A stretch of DNA of 7,489 nucleotides from Actinomycetota bacterium (GTDB taxonomy: Bacteria; Actinomycetota; Actinomycetes; Nanopelagicales; Nanopelagicaceae). Shown here in pieces: positions 1-5,575 of this stretch. The notes under the pieces were generated by a model. The model searched no databases and was not told the DNA's origin. It worked only from the letters and a program-made list of their open reading frames with translations. Within the stretch, counting starts at the first letter, position 1. Every line of letters starts with the position of its first letter. The stretch is taken from the NCBI GenBank assembly GCA_009699645.1, contig WLNU01000054.1:1-7489 (forward strand), written 5' to 3'. Position numbers and translations under genes: made by a program.

Positions 1-1
1 T

Positions 2-628
2 CCGCGCACTGAAGTAGATTTCATGGACGCATCCCTTTCAGTTGGAAAGGCGATTGAGTTAGCCGTTGATAAGGCCCACTCTCGCTATCCAGTTGTACGT
101 GGTTCATCGGATGAGGTCGTTGGCTTTATCCATGTGCGAGATTTGCTCGATACATCACTTGCAAGTAAGTCGACCAAGATTGTCGAACTAGTACGCAGCA
201 TTATGTTTTTACCTGGCACTAAAGGTGTCCTACCTGCCTTGACCGAGATGCGTCTGCAGGGCCAACATGTAGCAATCATTCTTGATGAATACGGTGGCAC
301 CGATGGCATCGTCACGCTCGAAGATTTAGTCGAATGTTTAATCGGAGATATTCGCGATGAATACGATGAGGTTGAAAGTGATGTAGCGGTGGAGGTGCGT
401 ACGGGTGATTTCGAAGTTGATGGTCTGATCTCTATTGAAGAGCTCACAGAGCAGACAGATTTAGAGATCCCTGATGGCCCATATGAAACCGCGAGCGGCT
501 TTGTGATGCATTATTTAGGTCGAATTCCACGCGAGCATGATGTTGTGAACCTAAATGGCCTGCGTATCACTGTGATTTCTATGGAGGGCAAACGCGCTGG
601 GCAGTTGCTAATCTCTCGTAGCTCATGA
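2..628 (+). CDS. CorC/HlyC-family (CNNM) CBS-domain protein, 3' part only
   Basis: This is the C-terminal part of a CNNM/CorC/HlyC-type membrane protein, a family linked to Mg2+/Co2+ efflux and often annotated as 'hemolysin family protein'. The reading frame is open from base 2 and begins PRTEVDFMDAS, the typical family motif just before the CBS pair. The ATG at base 23 is therefore an internal methionine and the real start lies upstream of the window. In the 208 visible residues, a CBS pair fills roughly the first 115, including the characteristic stretch DEYGGTDGIVTLEDLVE. A CorC_HlyC domain follows at about 130-208 (VDGLISIEEL, then ETASGFVMHYLGRIP). The N-terminal DUF21 membrane domain of full-length members (about 430 residues) is presumably outside the window. 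The gene ends 19 bases before trpS and may be cotranscribed with it. Family assignment is firm; the transported ion cannot be told from this fragment. Confidence 0.9.
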   Translation, partial: PRTEVDFMDASLSVGKAIELAVDKAHSRYPVVRGSSDEVVGFIHVRDLLDTSLASKSTKIVELVRSIMFLPGTKGVLPALTEMRLQGQHVAIILDEYGGTDGIVTLEDLVECLIGDIRDEYDEVESDVAVEVRTGDFEVDGLISIEELTEQTDLEIPDGPYETASGFVMHYLGRIPREHDVVNLNGLRITVISMEGKRAGQLLISRSS

Positions 629-647
629 AGTGTGAAAGAATCACACT
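629..647 (+). promoter_or_regulatory. Perfect inverted repeat abutting the trpS start codon
   Basis: A 7-base arm AGTGTGA (629-635) and its exact complement TCACACT (641-647) flank a 5-base AAGAA. Together they fill the whole gap between the upstream stop codon and the trpS ATG at 648. The only Shine-Dalgarno-like purines (GAAAGA, 634-639) sit at the loop, so a folded RNA would display or partly hide the ribosome-binding site. As DNA it resembles a CRP/GlxR-type box (TGTGA...TCACA), but the spacer is 5 rather than the usual 6 bases. The repeat is seen directly; any regulatory role is inference. Confidence 0.5.
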
Positions 648-1646
648 ATGAGTTTGAAGCGAGTCCTATCGGGTATTCAACCCACCAGTGACTCTTTCCA
701 TTTAGGTAACTACTTAGGGGCCGTAAAACAATGGGTTGCCCTCCAAGATGGCCACGATACTTTTTACTGCATCGTTGATTTACATGCTCTAACTATTGAG
801 ACTGAGCCAGCCCTCATGCGCAAGCGCACACTGGCATCGGCGGCGCAGTTAATCGCACTCGGAATCTCACCAGAAAAATCAACGCTCTTTGTGCAATCAC
901 AAGTGCCACAACATAATCAACTGTGCTGGCTAATGGAGTGTATGGCAGGCTTTGGTGAGGCAAGTCGCATGACGCAGTTCAAAGATAAATCATCCAAACT
1001 AGGCGCAGATAGCGCTCGTGTTGCTTTATTTACCTATCCGATGCTGCAGGCCGCCGACATATTGTTGTATCAAGCCGACCTTGTTCCGGTGGGAGAGGAT
1101 CAACGCCAACACATCGAACTTACTCGTGACTTAGCGGGCCGATTTAATACGCGCTATGGCCAGACTTTTACAGTTCCAGATGGATATATTCTAAAGACGG
1201 CGGCAAAGATTAACGACCTGCAAGAGCCAACGGCCAAGATGAGCAAGTCTTCAGGTTCAGCCGCTGGAGTTATCGAGATTATGGATACGCCAGAAGTCAA
1301 TGCTAAAAAGATTAAGAGCTCTATGACGGATGCCGGTAGTGAAGTTCGATTTGATGAGAAGGAAAAGCCAGGGATCAGTAACTTACTAACAATCCATAGC
1401 GCACTCTCCGGTTCGAGCATTGCAGCCCTTGAAAATGAGTTTGCCGGCAAGGGCTATGGTGACTTTAAGAGCGCAGTCGCCGAAGTCGTTGTTGAATATC
1501 TGCGTCCAATTCGCGCTAAGGCCCTTGAGCTATTACTGGATGAAAAGCATCTAATAGATCTTCTGCACGAGGGTGGCGCTAAGGCCCGAACGGTGGCTAC
1601 AGGAACCCTTGAAAAGGCCTATAAAAACCTCGGAACGGTCGCCTAG
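648..1646 (+). CDS. trpS: Tryptophanyl-tRNA synthetase
   Basis: TrpS charges tRNA-Trp with tryptophan using ATP in the cytoplasm. It is a class I synthetase that works as a dimer. At 332 residues it has normal bacterial length and appears complete. The N-terminus reads [20 protein letters not shown], which places the HIGH-type ATP-binding motif as HLGN at residues 18-21. The [15 protein letters not shown] block starts at residue 149. The KMSKS loop that positions ATP is exact at residues 197-201 (AKMSKSSGS). The ATG at 648 gives the expected short N-terminus before the GIQPT motif. Shine-Dalgarno pairing is weak (GAAAGA, 8 bases upstream) and lies in the loop of an inverted repeat. No convincing terminator follows: the only inverted repeat just past the stop is a 4-bp CACT/AGTG without a T-run. 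Identification is secure. Confidence 0.98.
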   Translation: MSLKRVLSGIQPTSDSFHLGNYLGAVKQWVALQDGHDTFYCIVDLHALTIETEPALMRKRTLASAAQLIALGISPEKSTLFVQSQVPQHNQLCWLMECMAGFGEASRMTQFKDKSSKLGADSARVALFTYPMLQAADILLYQADLVPVGEDQRQHIELTRDLAGRFNTRYGQTFTVPDGYILKTAAKINDLQEPTAKMSKSSGSAAGVIEIMDTPEVNAKKIKSSMTDAGSEVRFDEKEKPGISNLLTIHSALSGSSIAALENEFAGKGYGDFKSAVAEVVVEYLRPIRAKALELLLDEKHLIDLLHEGGAKARTVATGTLEKAYKNLGTVA

Positions 1647-1715
1647 CACTGTAAATAGTGGGTTGAGGGTTTGCCAAAACGTTACATCAACGACATCAAA
1701 ATGGCGCCCCGCGTG

Positions 1716-1745
1716 TTGAGTTTCTATATGCCTAAAGACTAGGCT
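1716..1745 (+). promoter_or_regulatory. Tentative promoter for the nucleoside transport operon
   Basis: The 164-base gap before the binding-protein gene is the only place in this gene train with room for a promoter. TTGAGT at 1716-1721 resembles a housekeeping -35 box. TAGGCT at 1740-1745, 18 bases on, fits the loose actinobacterial TAnnnT -10 pattern. Initiation would then fall near 1751-1753, leaving a leader of about 60 bases that contains the inverted repeat at 1763-1794. Neither box is a strong match, so this is a candidate only. Confidence 0.35.
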
Positions 1746-1762
1746 CACTAGTACACATCAAC

Positions 1763-1794
1763 CTTCTATGTCACCCATGCGGGCCCCATAGAAG
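1763..1794 (+). promoter_or_regulatory. 8-bp inverted repeat in the leader of the binding-protein gene
   Basis: CTTCTATG (1763-1770) is matched exactly by CATAGAAG (1787-1794) across a 16-base loop. The loop can itself pair (CCC 1774-1776 with GGG 1781-1783) and contains the palindrome GGGCCC (1781-1786). The element ends 7 bases before the Shine-Dalgarno GGAGG at 1802-1806. It could be an operator for a nucleoside-responsive repressor or an RNA structure acting on translation. The repeat is observed; its role is inferred. It does not resemble a purine riboswitch. Confidence 0.45.
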
Positions 1795-1801
1795 ACCCCT
1801 T

Positions 1802-1806
1802 GGAGG
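1802..1806 (+). promoter_or_regulatory. Strong ribosome-binding site that fixes the TTG start
   Basis: GGAGG lies 4 bases upstream of the TTG at 1811. No ATG or GTG occurs in frame nearby upstream, and the protein read from this TTG has a well-formed signal peptide starting Met-Lys-Lys. Together these support the unusual TTG initiation codon. Confidence 0.8.
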
Positions 1807-1810
1807 AAAA

Positions 1811-2869
1811 TTGAAGAAGATATTTCGTCTTGTAGCAGTCGTGGCTGCAACAACACTTGCAGTTACTGCATTTGTTGCACCATCGGCAACAGCAGCAAAA
1901 TCAAATGTAAAAGTAGGCCTTGCATATGACATCGGCGGCCGCGGAGATAAGTCTTTCAATGACTCAGCAGCAGCTGGTCTAGATGCAGCCAAGAAGAAGT
2001 TTGGCGTTAGCGCCAAAGAGGTAACTGTTACTACAGGTTCAGATTCAGAGCGCACAGACAAGCTCCGCTTGCTTGCAGCAGCTGGATACAACCCAATCAT
2101 CGCTGTTGGATTTCTTTATGCAGGGCCAATTAAGGCCGTTGCATCAGATTATCCAAATACTTCCTTTGGAATTATCGATGATTCATCCGTAGATCTTCTT
2201 AACGTTGCAGGACTTGTATTCGCTGAAGAGCAGGGTTCATACCTTGCTGGCGTTGCAGCAGCACTTGCATCAAAGTCAGGAAAGATCGGCTACATCGGTG
2301 GAGTTCGTATTCCATTGCTACAGAAGTTTGAAGCAGGATTCGTTGCAGGCGTAAAGGCAACTAAGAAGAGTGCATCAGTAGATGTTAAGTACGTAACTGA
2401 GTTCCCTGATTTCTCTGGCTTCAATGACCCAGCTAAGGCAAAGGTTATTGCTAAGGGAATGATCGATAAGGGCACTGATGTTATCTACTCAGCTGCAGGC
2501 GGATCAGGTGCGGGTAACTTCGCGGCTGCAACCGATGCAGCAGCAGCTGGCAAGAAGGTTTGGACTATCGGAGTTGACTCTGATCAGTACCTAACAGCAT
2601 CTGATGCAGAGAAGAAGAACATGCTTACATCAATGATCAAGCGCGTTGACCGTGCTGTCTATGACGTAATTGCAACAGCAGTTGTTGGTTCTTCAGTTAA
2701 CGATGTTCTAGATGCCAAGGCTGGTATCTATGGCCGTCAATACAACCTAGCCCTTGATGGAGTTGGCGTCTCATACTCTGGTGGTTACATCACCAAGTAC
2801 AAGGCCCAGATCGACAAGGCAGCGGCTGCAATTAAGTCGGGCAAGATTAAGGTTCCAACAAAGCCATAA
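1811..2869 (+). CDS. BMP-family nucleoside-binding protein (ABC transporter, secreted)
   Basis: This is the extracytoplasmic substrate-binding component of a BMP/PnrA-type ABC transporter, a family known for purine and other nucleosides. Start is TTG with a strong GGAGG site. Residues 1-28 form a Sec signal peptide: Lys-Lys n-region, hydrophobic core, then SATA before a likely cut after Ala28. Family landmarks are GGRGDKSFNDSA (42-53), GKIGYIGGVRIPLLQKFEAGF, VIYSAAGGSGAG and VDSDQY (255-260), which match the ligand-cleft segments of BMP proteins. The 352-residue length is typical. Oddly there is no lipobox and no cysteine anywhere, although Gram-positive members are usually lipoproteins. Alanine codons are strongly skewed to GCA/GCT, unlike the neighbours, suggesting high expression. 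A hairpin region separates it from its ATPase gene. Family assignment is firm; the exact ligand is not readable from sequence. Confidence 0.93.
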   Translation: MKKIFRLVAVVAATTLAVTAFVAPSATAAKSNVKVGLAYDIGGRGDKSFNDSAAAGLDAAKKKFGVSAKEVTVTTGSDSERTDKLRLLAAAGYNPIIAVGFLYAGPIKAVASDYPNTSFGIIDDSSVDLLNVAGLVFAEEQGSYLAGVAAALASKSGKIGYIGGVRIPLLQKFEAGFVAGVKATKKSASVDVKYVTEFPDFSGFNDPAKAKVIAKGMIDKGTDVIYSAAGGSGAGNFAAATDAAAAGKKVWTIGVDSDQYLTASDAEKKNMLTSMIKRVDRAVYDVIATAVVGSSVNDVLDAKAGIYGRQYNLALDGVGVSYSGGYITKYKAQIDKAAAAIKSGKIKVPTKP

Positions 2870-2878
2870 TCGGCTTTT
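2860..2878 (+). terminator. Small hairpin over the stop codon with a short T-run
   Basis: AAAGCC (2860-2865) pairs exactly with GGCTTT (2872-2877) around a 6-base loop that contains most of the TAA stop (2867-2869). The 3' arm continues into one more T, so it looks like a weak intrinsic terminator or the first of two tandem 3'-end structures. With 6 base pairs and only four Ts it would at best terminate inefficiently. Confidence 0.35.
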
Positions 2879-2890
2879 AGTAGTGGCGTT

Positions 2891-2936
2891 TGGCCCAACA
2901 ATGGAGTTAAATCTCCTTGTTGGGCCACATGCTTTT
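2891..2936 (+). terminator. Strong intercistronic hairpin: attenuator, partial terminator or mRNA 3'-end stabiliser
   Basis: TGGCCCAACAA (2891-2901) is matched exactly by TTGTTGGGCCA (2917-2927), an 11-bp stem. After a single bulged T (2902), the stem continues as GGAG (2903-2906) with CTCC (2913-2916) around the loop TTAAAT. A weak T-run (TTTT, 2933-2936) follows 5 bases later. It is the strongest structure in the window and sits between the binding-protein gene and the ATPase gene. Such hairpins commonly let some polymerase through while protecting the upstream message, giving more binding protein than transporter. The structure is seen; partial termination is inference. No second promoter is evident before the ATPase gene. 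Confidence 0.7.
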
Positions 2937-2953
2937 AGTTGAGAATTTTATTC

Positions 2954-2960
2954 AAAGGAG
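2954..2960 (+). promoter_or_regulatory. Ribosome-binding site for the GTG-started ATPase gene
   Basis: AAAGGAG lies 9 bases upstream of GTG at 2970. It supports GTG as the initiation codon and gives a protein beginning directly before the first ABC cassette (VELRHISKRFPG). Confidence 0.8.
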
Positions 2961-2969
2961 AGTAAAGAC

Positions 2970-4475
2970 GTGTCTGTAGCTGTAGAACTGCGGCACATCT
3001 CCAAGCGCTTCCCAGGGGTCATCGCCAATAAAGATGTCTCCATGAGCGTAGAAACCGGCACTGTACATGCCCTCGTTGGTGAAAATGGTGCAGGCAAATC
3101 AACGGTCATGAAGATTTTGTATGGAATGCAGCGCCCAGATAGCGGTGAGATTTTAGTCAATGGCACAGCCGTTCACTTTAAGAATCCAAATGATGCCATC
3201 GATGCAAGTATCGGAATGGTGCATCAGCACTTCATGTTGGCCGATAATTTCACGGTCCTTGAAAATATTATTCTTGGCTCGGAGCCAAAAAAAGGTATAA
3301 CAATTGATTTTGCCGCAGCCCGTGCAAAGGTTGTTGCCATGGCCGCGCAGTACGGGCTCGAGATTGACCCCGACGTGTTGGTAGAAGAGTTGGGCGTTGG
3401 TGCGCGCCAGCGTGTAGAGATTTTGAAGGTCCTCTATCGAGGCGCACGTATTCTTATCTTTGACGAACCTACCGCAGTACTTGTTCCACAAGAGGTAGAT
3501 GATCTATTTAGTGCCCTAGAGGGCCTGCGAGCACAGGGAATGGCAATCATTTTTATTTCGCACAAGTTAGATGAGGTTCTGCGCGTAGCCGATGATGTTA
3601 CCGTTGTTCGTCAAGGCTCTACCGTTGCAGAAGTAAAATCTAAGGATGTCACTGCAAGGCAGCTGGCAGAGCTCATGGTTGGTAGCGAACTTCCACAACC
3701 ATCTACACAAGGTGTTACCCGTCGCGATCAAATAACTCTCGCCCTCAAAGATGTCACAATTGCAACTTCAACTGGAAGTCGCGATTTAATTTCTAATATC
3801 TCATTTAACTTACATGCCGGAGAAGTTGTTGGAATTGCAGGAGTTGAAGGAAATGGTCAGGCCGAACTCGTTGAGGCGATTCTTGGTCTGCGCGACTACA
3901 CGGGCTCGATATCATTTAATGGGGCGGCCATTGATAAATTGAGTGTTGCAAATCGTCATGATTTAGGAATTGGTTTCATTCCTGAGGATCGCCAGCGTCA
4001 AGCTCTCATGATGAACTCACCGCTGTGGGAAAATCGAATTCTTGGGCATCAACGCTCAAAGCCAGTAATGCGTGGCTTTATAGTAGATAAAAAAGCTACC
4101 ATCACCGACACTGCCAGAATCATGGAAGAGTTCGATGTTCGTGCACCTGGTCCGCAGACTCTTGCCACCGCATTATCTGGTGGAAACCAACAGAAATTTA
4201 TTGTGGGTCGCGAAATGAGCAAAGCACCTGCATTACTTGTTGCATCTCATCCAACCCGCGGTGTCGATGTTGGAGCCCAGGGTGCTATATGGGAAGAGCT
4301 TCGCAGAGCCCGCGAAAAAGGGATGGCGATTGTTTTGATTTCAGCCGACCTTGAGGAGCTCATTGGTATGTCTGATCGCTTGCTCGTTATGTTGCGTGGT
4401 GTTGTAACAGCAGAGCTTGATCCAGCAAAGACAACACCTGAACAACTCGGCTCAGCTATGACCGGTGCAGCATGA
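2970..4475 (+). CDS. Double-cassette ABC ATPase of a nucleoside importer (NupO/YufO-like)
   Basis: This cytoplasmic ATPase drives the importer formed with the two following permeases. It has two fused nucleotide-binding domains in 501 residues, the usual size and layout for the sugar/nucleoside (RbsA/NupO) class. Cassette 1 has Walker A GENGAGKST (37-45), a signature-like LGVGARQR (141-148) and Walker B ending in D165-E166 (ILIFDEPTAVL). Cassette 2 has a degenerate Walker A, GVEGNGQAEL (291-300), where the Lys-Ser/Thr pair is Gln-Ala. Its signature LSGGNQQK (402-409) is perfect, but its Walker B ends in Ser426-His427 instead of Asp-Glu (VASHPTRGVDVG). One composite ATP site therefore looks catalytic and the other degenerate. 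Start is GTG with an AAAGGAG site. The stop overlaps the next start by 4 bases (ATGA). The role follows from family and neighbours. Confidence 0.95.
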   Translation: MSVAVELRHISKRFPGVIANKDVSMSVETGTVHALVGENGAGKSTVMKILYGMQRPDSGEILVNGTAVHFKNPNDAIDASIGMVHQHFMLADNFTVLENIILGSEPKKGITIDFAAARAKVVAMAAQYGLEIDPDVLVEELGVGARQRVEILKVLYRGARILIFDEPTAVLVPQEVDDLFSALEGLRAQGMAIIFISHKLDEVLRVADDVTVVRQGSTVAEVKSKDVTARQLAELMVGSELPQPSTQGVTRRDQITLALKDVTIATSTGSRDLISNISFNLHAGEVVGIAGVEGNGQAELVEAILGLRDYTGSISFNGAAIDKLSVANRHDLGIGFIPEDRQRQALMMNSPLWENRILGHQRSKPVMRGFIVDKKATITDTARIMEEFDVRAPGPQTLATALSGGNQQKFIVGREMSKAPALLVASHPTRGVDVGAQGAIWEELRRAREKGMAIVLISADLEELIGMSDRLLVMLRGVVTAELDPAKTTPEQLGSAMTGAA

Positions 4476-5575
4476 AGAAATTTAAACTCTCAACGGTTTT
4501 ACTAGCAATTGCTGCTCCGCTCACGGCCGCGGTCGTTTCAATTATTATCTCCTCACTAGCCGTTCTTGCTACTAAGAAATCCCCTATGGATGCCTATACA
4601 ACTATGTGGGAGTTTGGAACAACGTCGGGTTCACTCATGCAGATGCTCAATACGGCGACGCCGTATTACATCGCAGCGATAGCGATAGCTATAACTTTTC
4701 GCGCCGGTCTTTTTAACATCGGAGTAGAGGGACAGTTACGTTTAGGTGCAATGTTTGGAGCCTACTTAGGTGCGATGTTTGTTCTGCCACCAGTCATTCA
4801 TATTCTTGCGATAATGCTTATAGCGATGACTGTTGGTGGCTTGTGGGCAGCAATCGCTGGATACCTCAAGGTTAAACGGGGCGTGAGCGAAGTAATCTCG
4901 ACGATTATGTTGAACGCCTTGGCGGGTGGATTATCTTCATACTTACTTGCAAATCGCTTTGCCGATCGCACCACGGCTTCAAACAACTTGTCGACCAAAG
5001 AGATTCCAGCCTCTGGCCAGTTTCCAAATCTCATGCCCTTATTGAATAAATTGGGCGTAGAAGATCAACCAGGTGGCGGGGTTTATGGAATGCTAATTTT
5101 TGCGGTAGCCCTCGGAATAACTTTTTGGTTTGTGGTGAGCCGCACACGCTTTGGTTTTGAGCTTCGCGCAACAGGTGCAAATCCAATTGCCGCGCGCGTG
5201 AGCGGTGTGAATTCAAAGCGGATGACCTTTATCGCCCTTGCATTATCTGGCGCAGTTGCTGGATTGGCTGGATTGCCAGCGGTGTTAGGCGATACGCACG
5301 CCTTTAATATGGGATTTCGTACTGGAATTGGTTTTACTGCGATCGCTGTTGCACTATTGGGCAGAAATAGCGCAGTTGGAATGGCTATTAGCGCTCTACT
5401 CTTTGGCTTCCTTGAGGTTAGCTCCAGATCTCTTGAGCTCATTGACATCGCTCCTGAGACGTATGTGATTATGCAGGGCTCAATTCTTCTCTCTTCTGTT
5501 ATAGCCTATGAAGTTCTTCGCCGATACAAAATCACCTTGCAGAGTAAAGAGCTTGCAAAGGCGGTTGAAGAATGA
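4472..5575 (+). CDS. Nucleoside ABC transporter permease 1 (NupP/YufP-like)
   Basis: This polytopic inner-membrane permease of the BPD_transp_2 (branched-chain/ribose/nucleoside) class forms half of the transport channel. After a short basic start (MKKFK), a long hydrophobic helix spans about residues 7-33. Conserved family blocks follow: NTATPYYIAA (60-69) and AGLFNIGVEGQL (78-89), then GVSEVISTIMLNAL (137-150), the probable ATPase-contact loop. Several more hydrophobic segments continue to a charged C-terminus. Its 367 residues suit the family. The ATG overlaps the ATPase stop codon and its own stop overlaps the start of permease 2, each by 4 bases, with little Shine-Dalgarno sequence, so translation is probably coupled. 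A 19-base palindrome lies inside the gene at 4649-4667. Assignment as permease is firm; substrate is inferred from neighbours. Confidence 0.93.
   Translation: MKKFKLSTVLLAIAAPLTAAVVSIIISSLAVLATKKSPMDAYTTMWEFGTTSGSLMQMLNTATPYYIAAIAIAITFRAGLFNIGVEGQLRLGAMFGAYLGAMFVLPPVIHILAIMLIAMTVGGLWAAIAGYLKVKRGVSEVISTIMLNALAGGLSSYLLANRFADRTTASNNLSTKEIPASGQFPNLMPLLNKLGVEDQPGGGVYGMLIFAVALGITFWFVVSRTRFGFELRATGANPIAARVSGVNSKRMTFIALALSGAVAGLAGLPAVLGDTHAFNMGFRTGIGFTAIAVALLGRNSAVGMAISALLFGFLEVSSRSLELIDIAPETYVIMQGSILLSSVIAYEVLRRYKITLQSKELAKAVEE
4649..4667 (+). repeat. 19-base palindrome inside the first permease gene
   Basis: AATACGGCG (4649-4657) and its exact complement CGCCGTATT (4659-4667) flank a single central A. 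The element encodes residues N60-Y66 of permease 1 and uses a run of G/C-ending codons (ACG GCG ACG CCG). It could fold as a stable RNA hairpin about 180 bases into the gene or act as a protein-binding site. The repeat is exact; function is unknown. Confidence 0.5.

Noticed and set aside
34..50. 6-bp hairpin CCTTTC/GAAAGG in the first gene
   Set aside because: A 6-bp inverted repeat is expected several times by chance in this length, and it lies in ordinary coding sequence.
23..628. ATG at 23 as the true start of the first gene
   Set aside because: The frame is open to the window edge and the upstream codons read PRTEVDF, a conserved CorC-family motif, so this Met is internal.
1647..1660. 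Terminator after trpS
   Set aside because: Only a 4-bp CACT/AGTG pairing and no T-run; too weak to call.
1647..1810. Purine or 2'-deoxyguanosine riboswitch before the nucleoside uptake operon
   Set aside because: No three-way-junction layout or recognisable conserved core; the probable leader is only about 60 bases and shows just the single 8-bp inverted repeat.
1965..2555. Recurring GCAGCAGCTGG-like strings in the binding-protein gene as a DNA repeat family
   Set aside because: They encode Ala-rich stretches (AAAG) with the gene's favoured GCA codons, so codon bias explains them.
2754..2942. Short plus-strand frame at the end of the binding-protein gene, continuing through the hairpin region
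   Set aside because: It overlaps well-conserved BMP coding sequence in another frame, has no ribosome-binding site and no recognisable protein content.
2917..2967. Second promoter before the ATPase gene (TTGTTG or TTGAGA as -35)
   Set aside because: TTGTTG has no acceptable -10 at normal spacing, and TTGAGA with TAAAGA (2962-2967) would start transcription after the GTG start codon.
5083..5448. Longer open frames on the minus strand opposite the permease genes
   Set aside because: They mirror the hydrophobic codons of the real permeases, lack ribosome-binding sites and give low-complexity, unrecognisable peptides.
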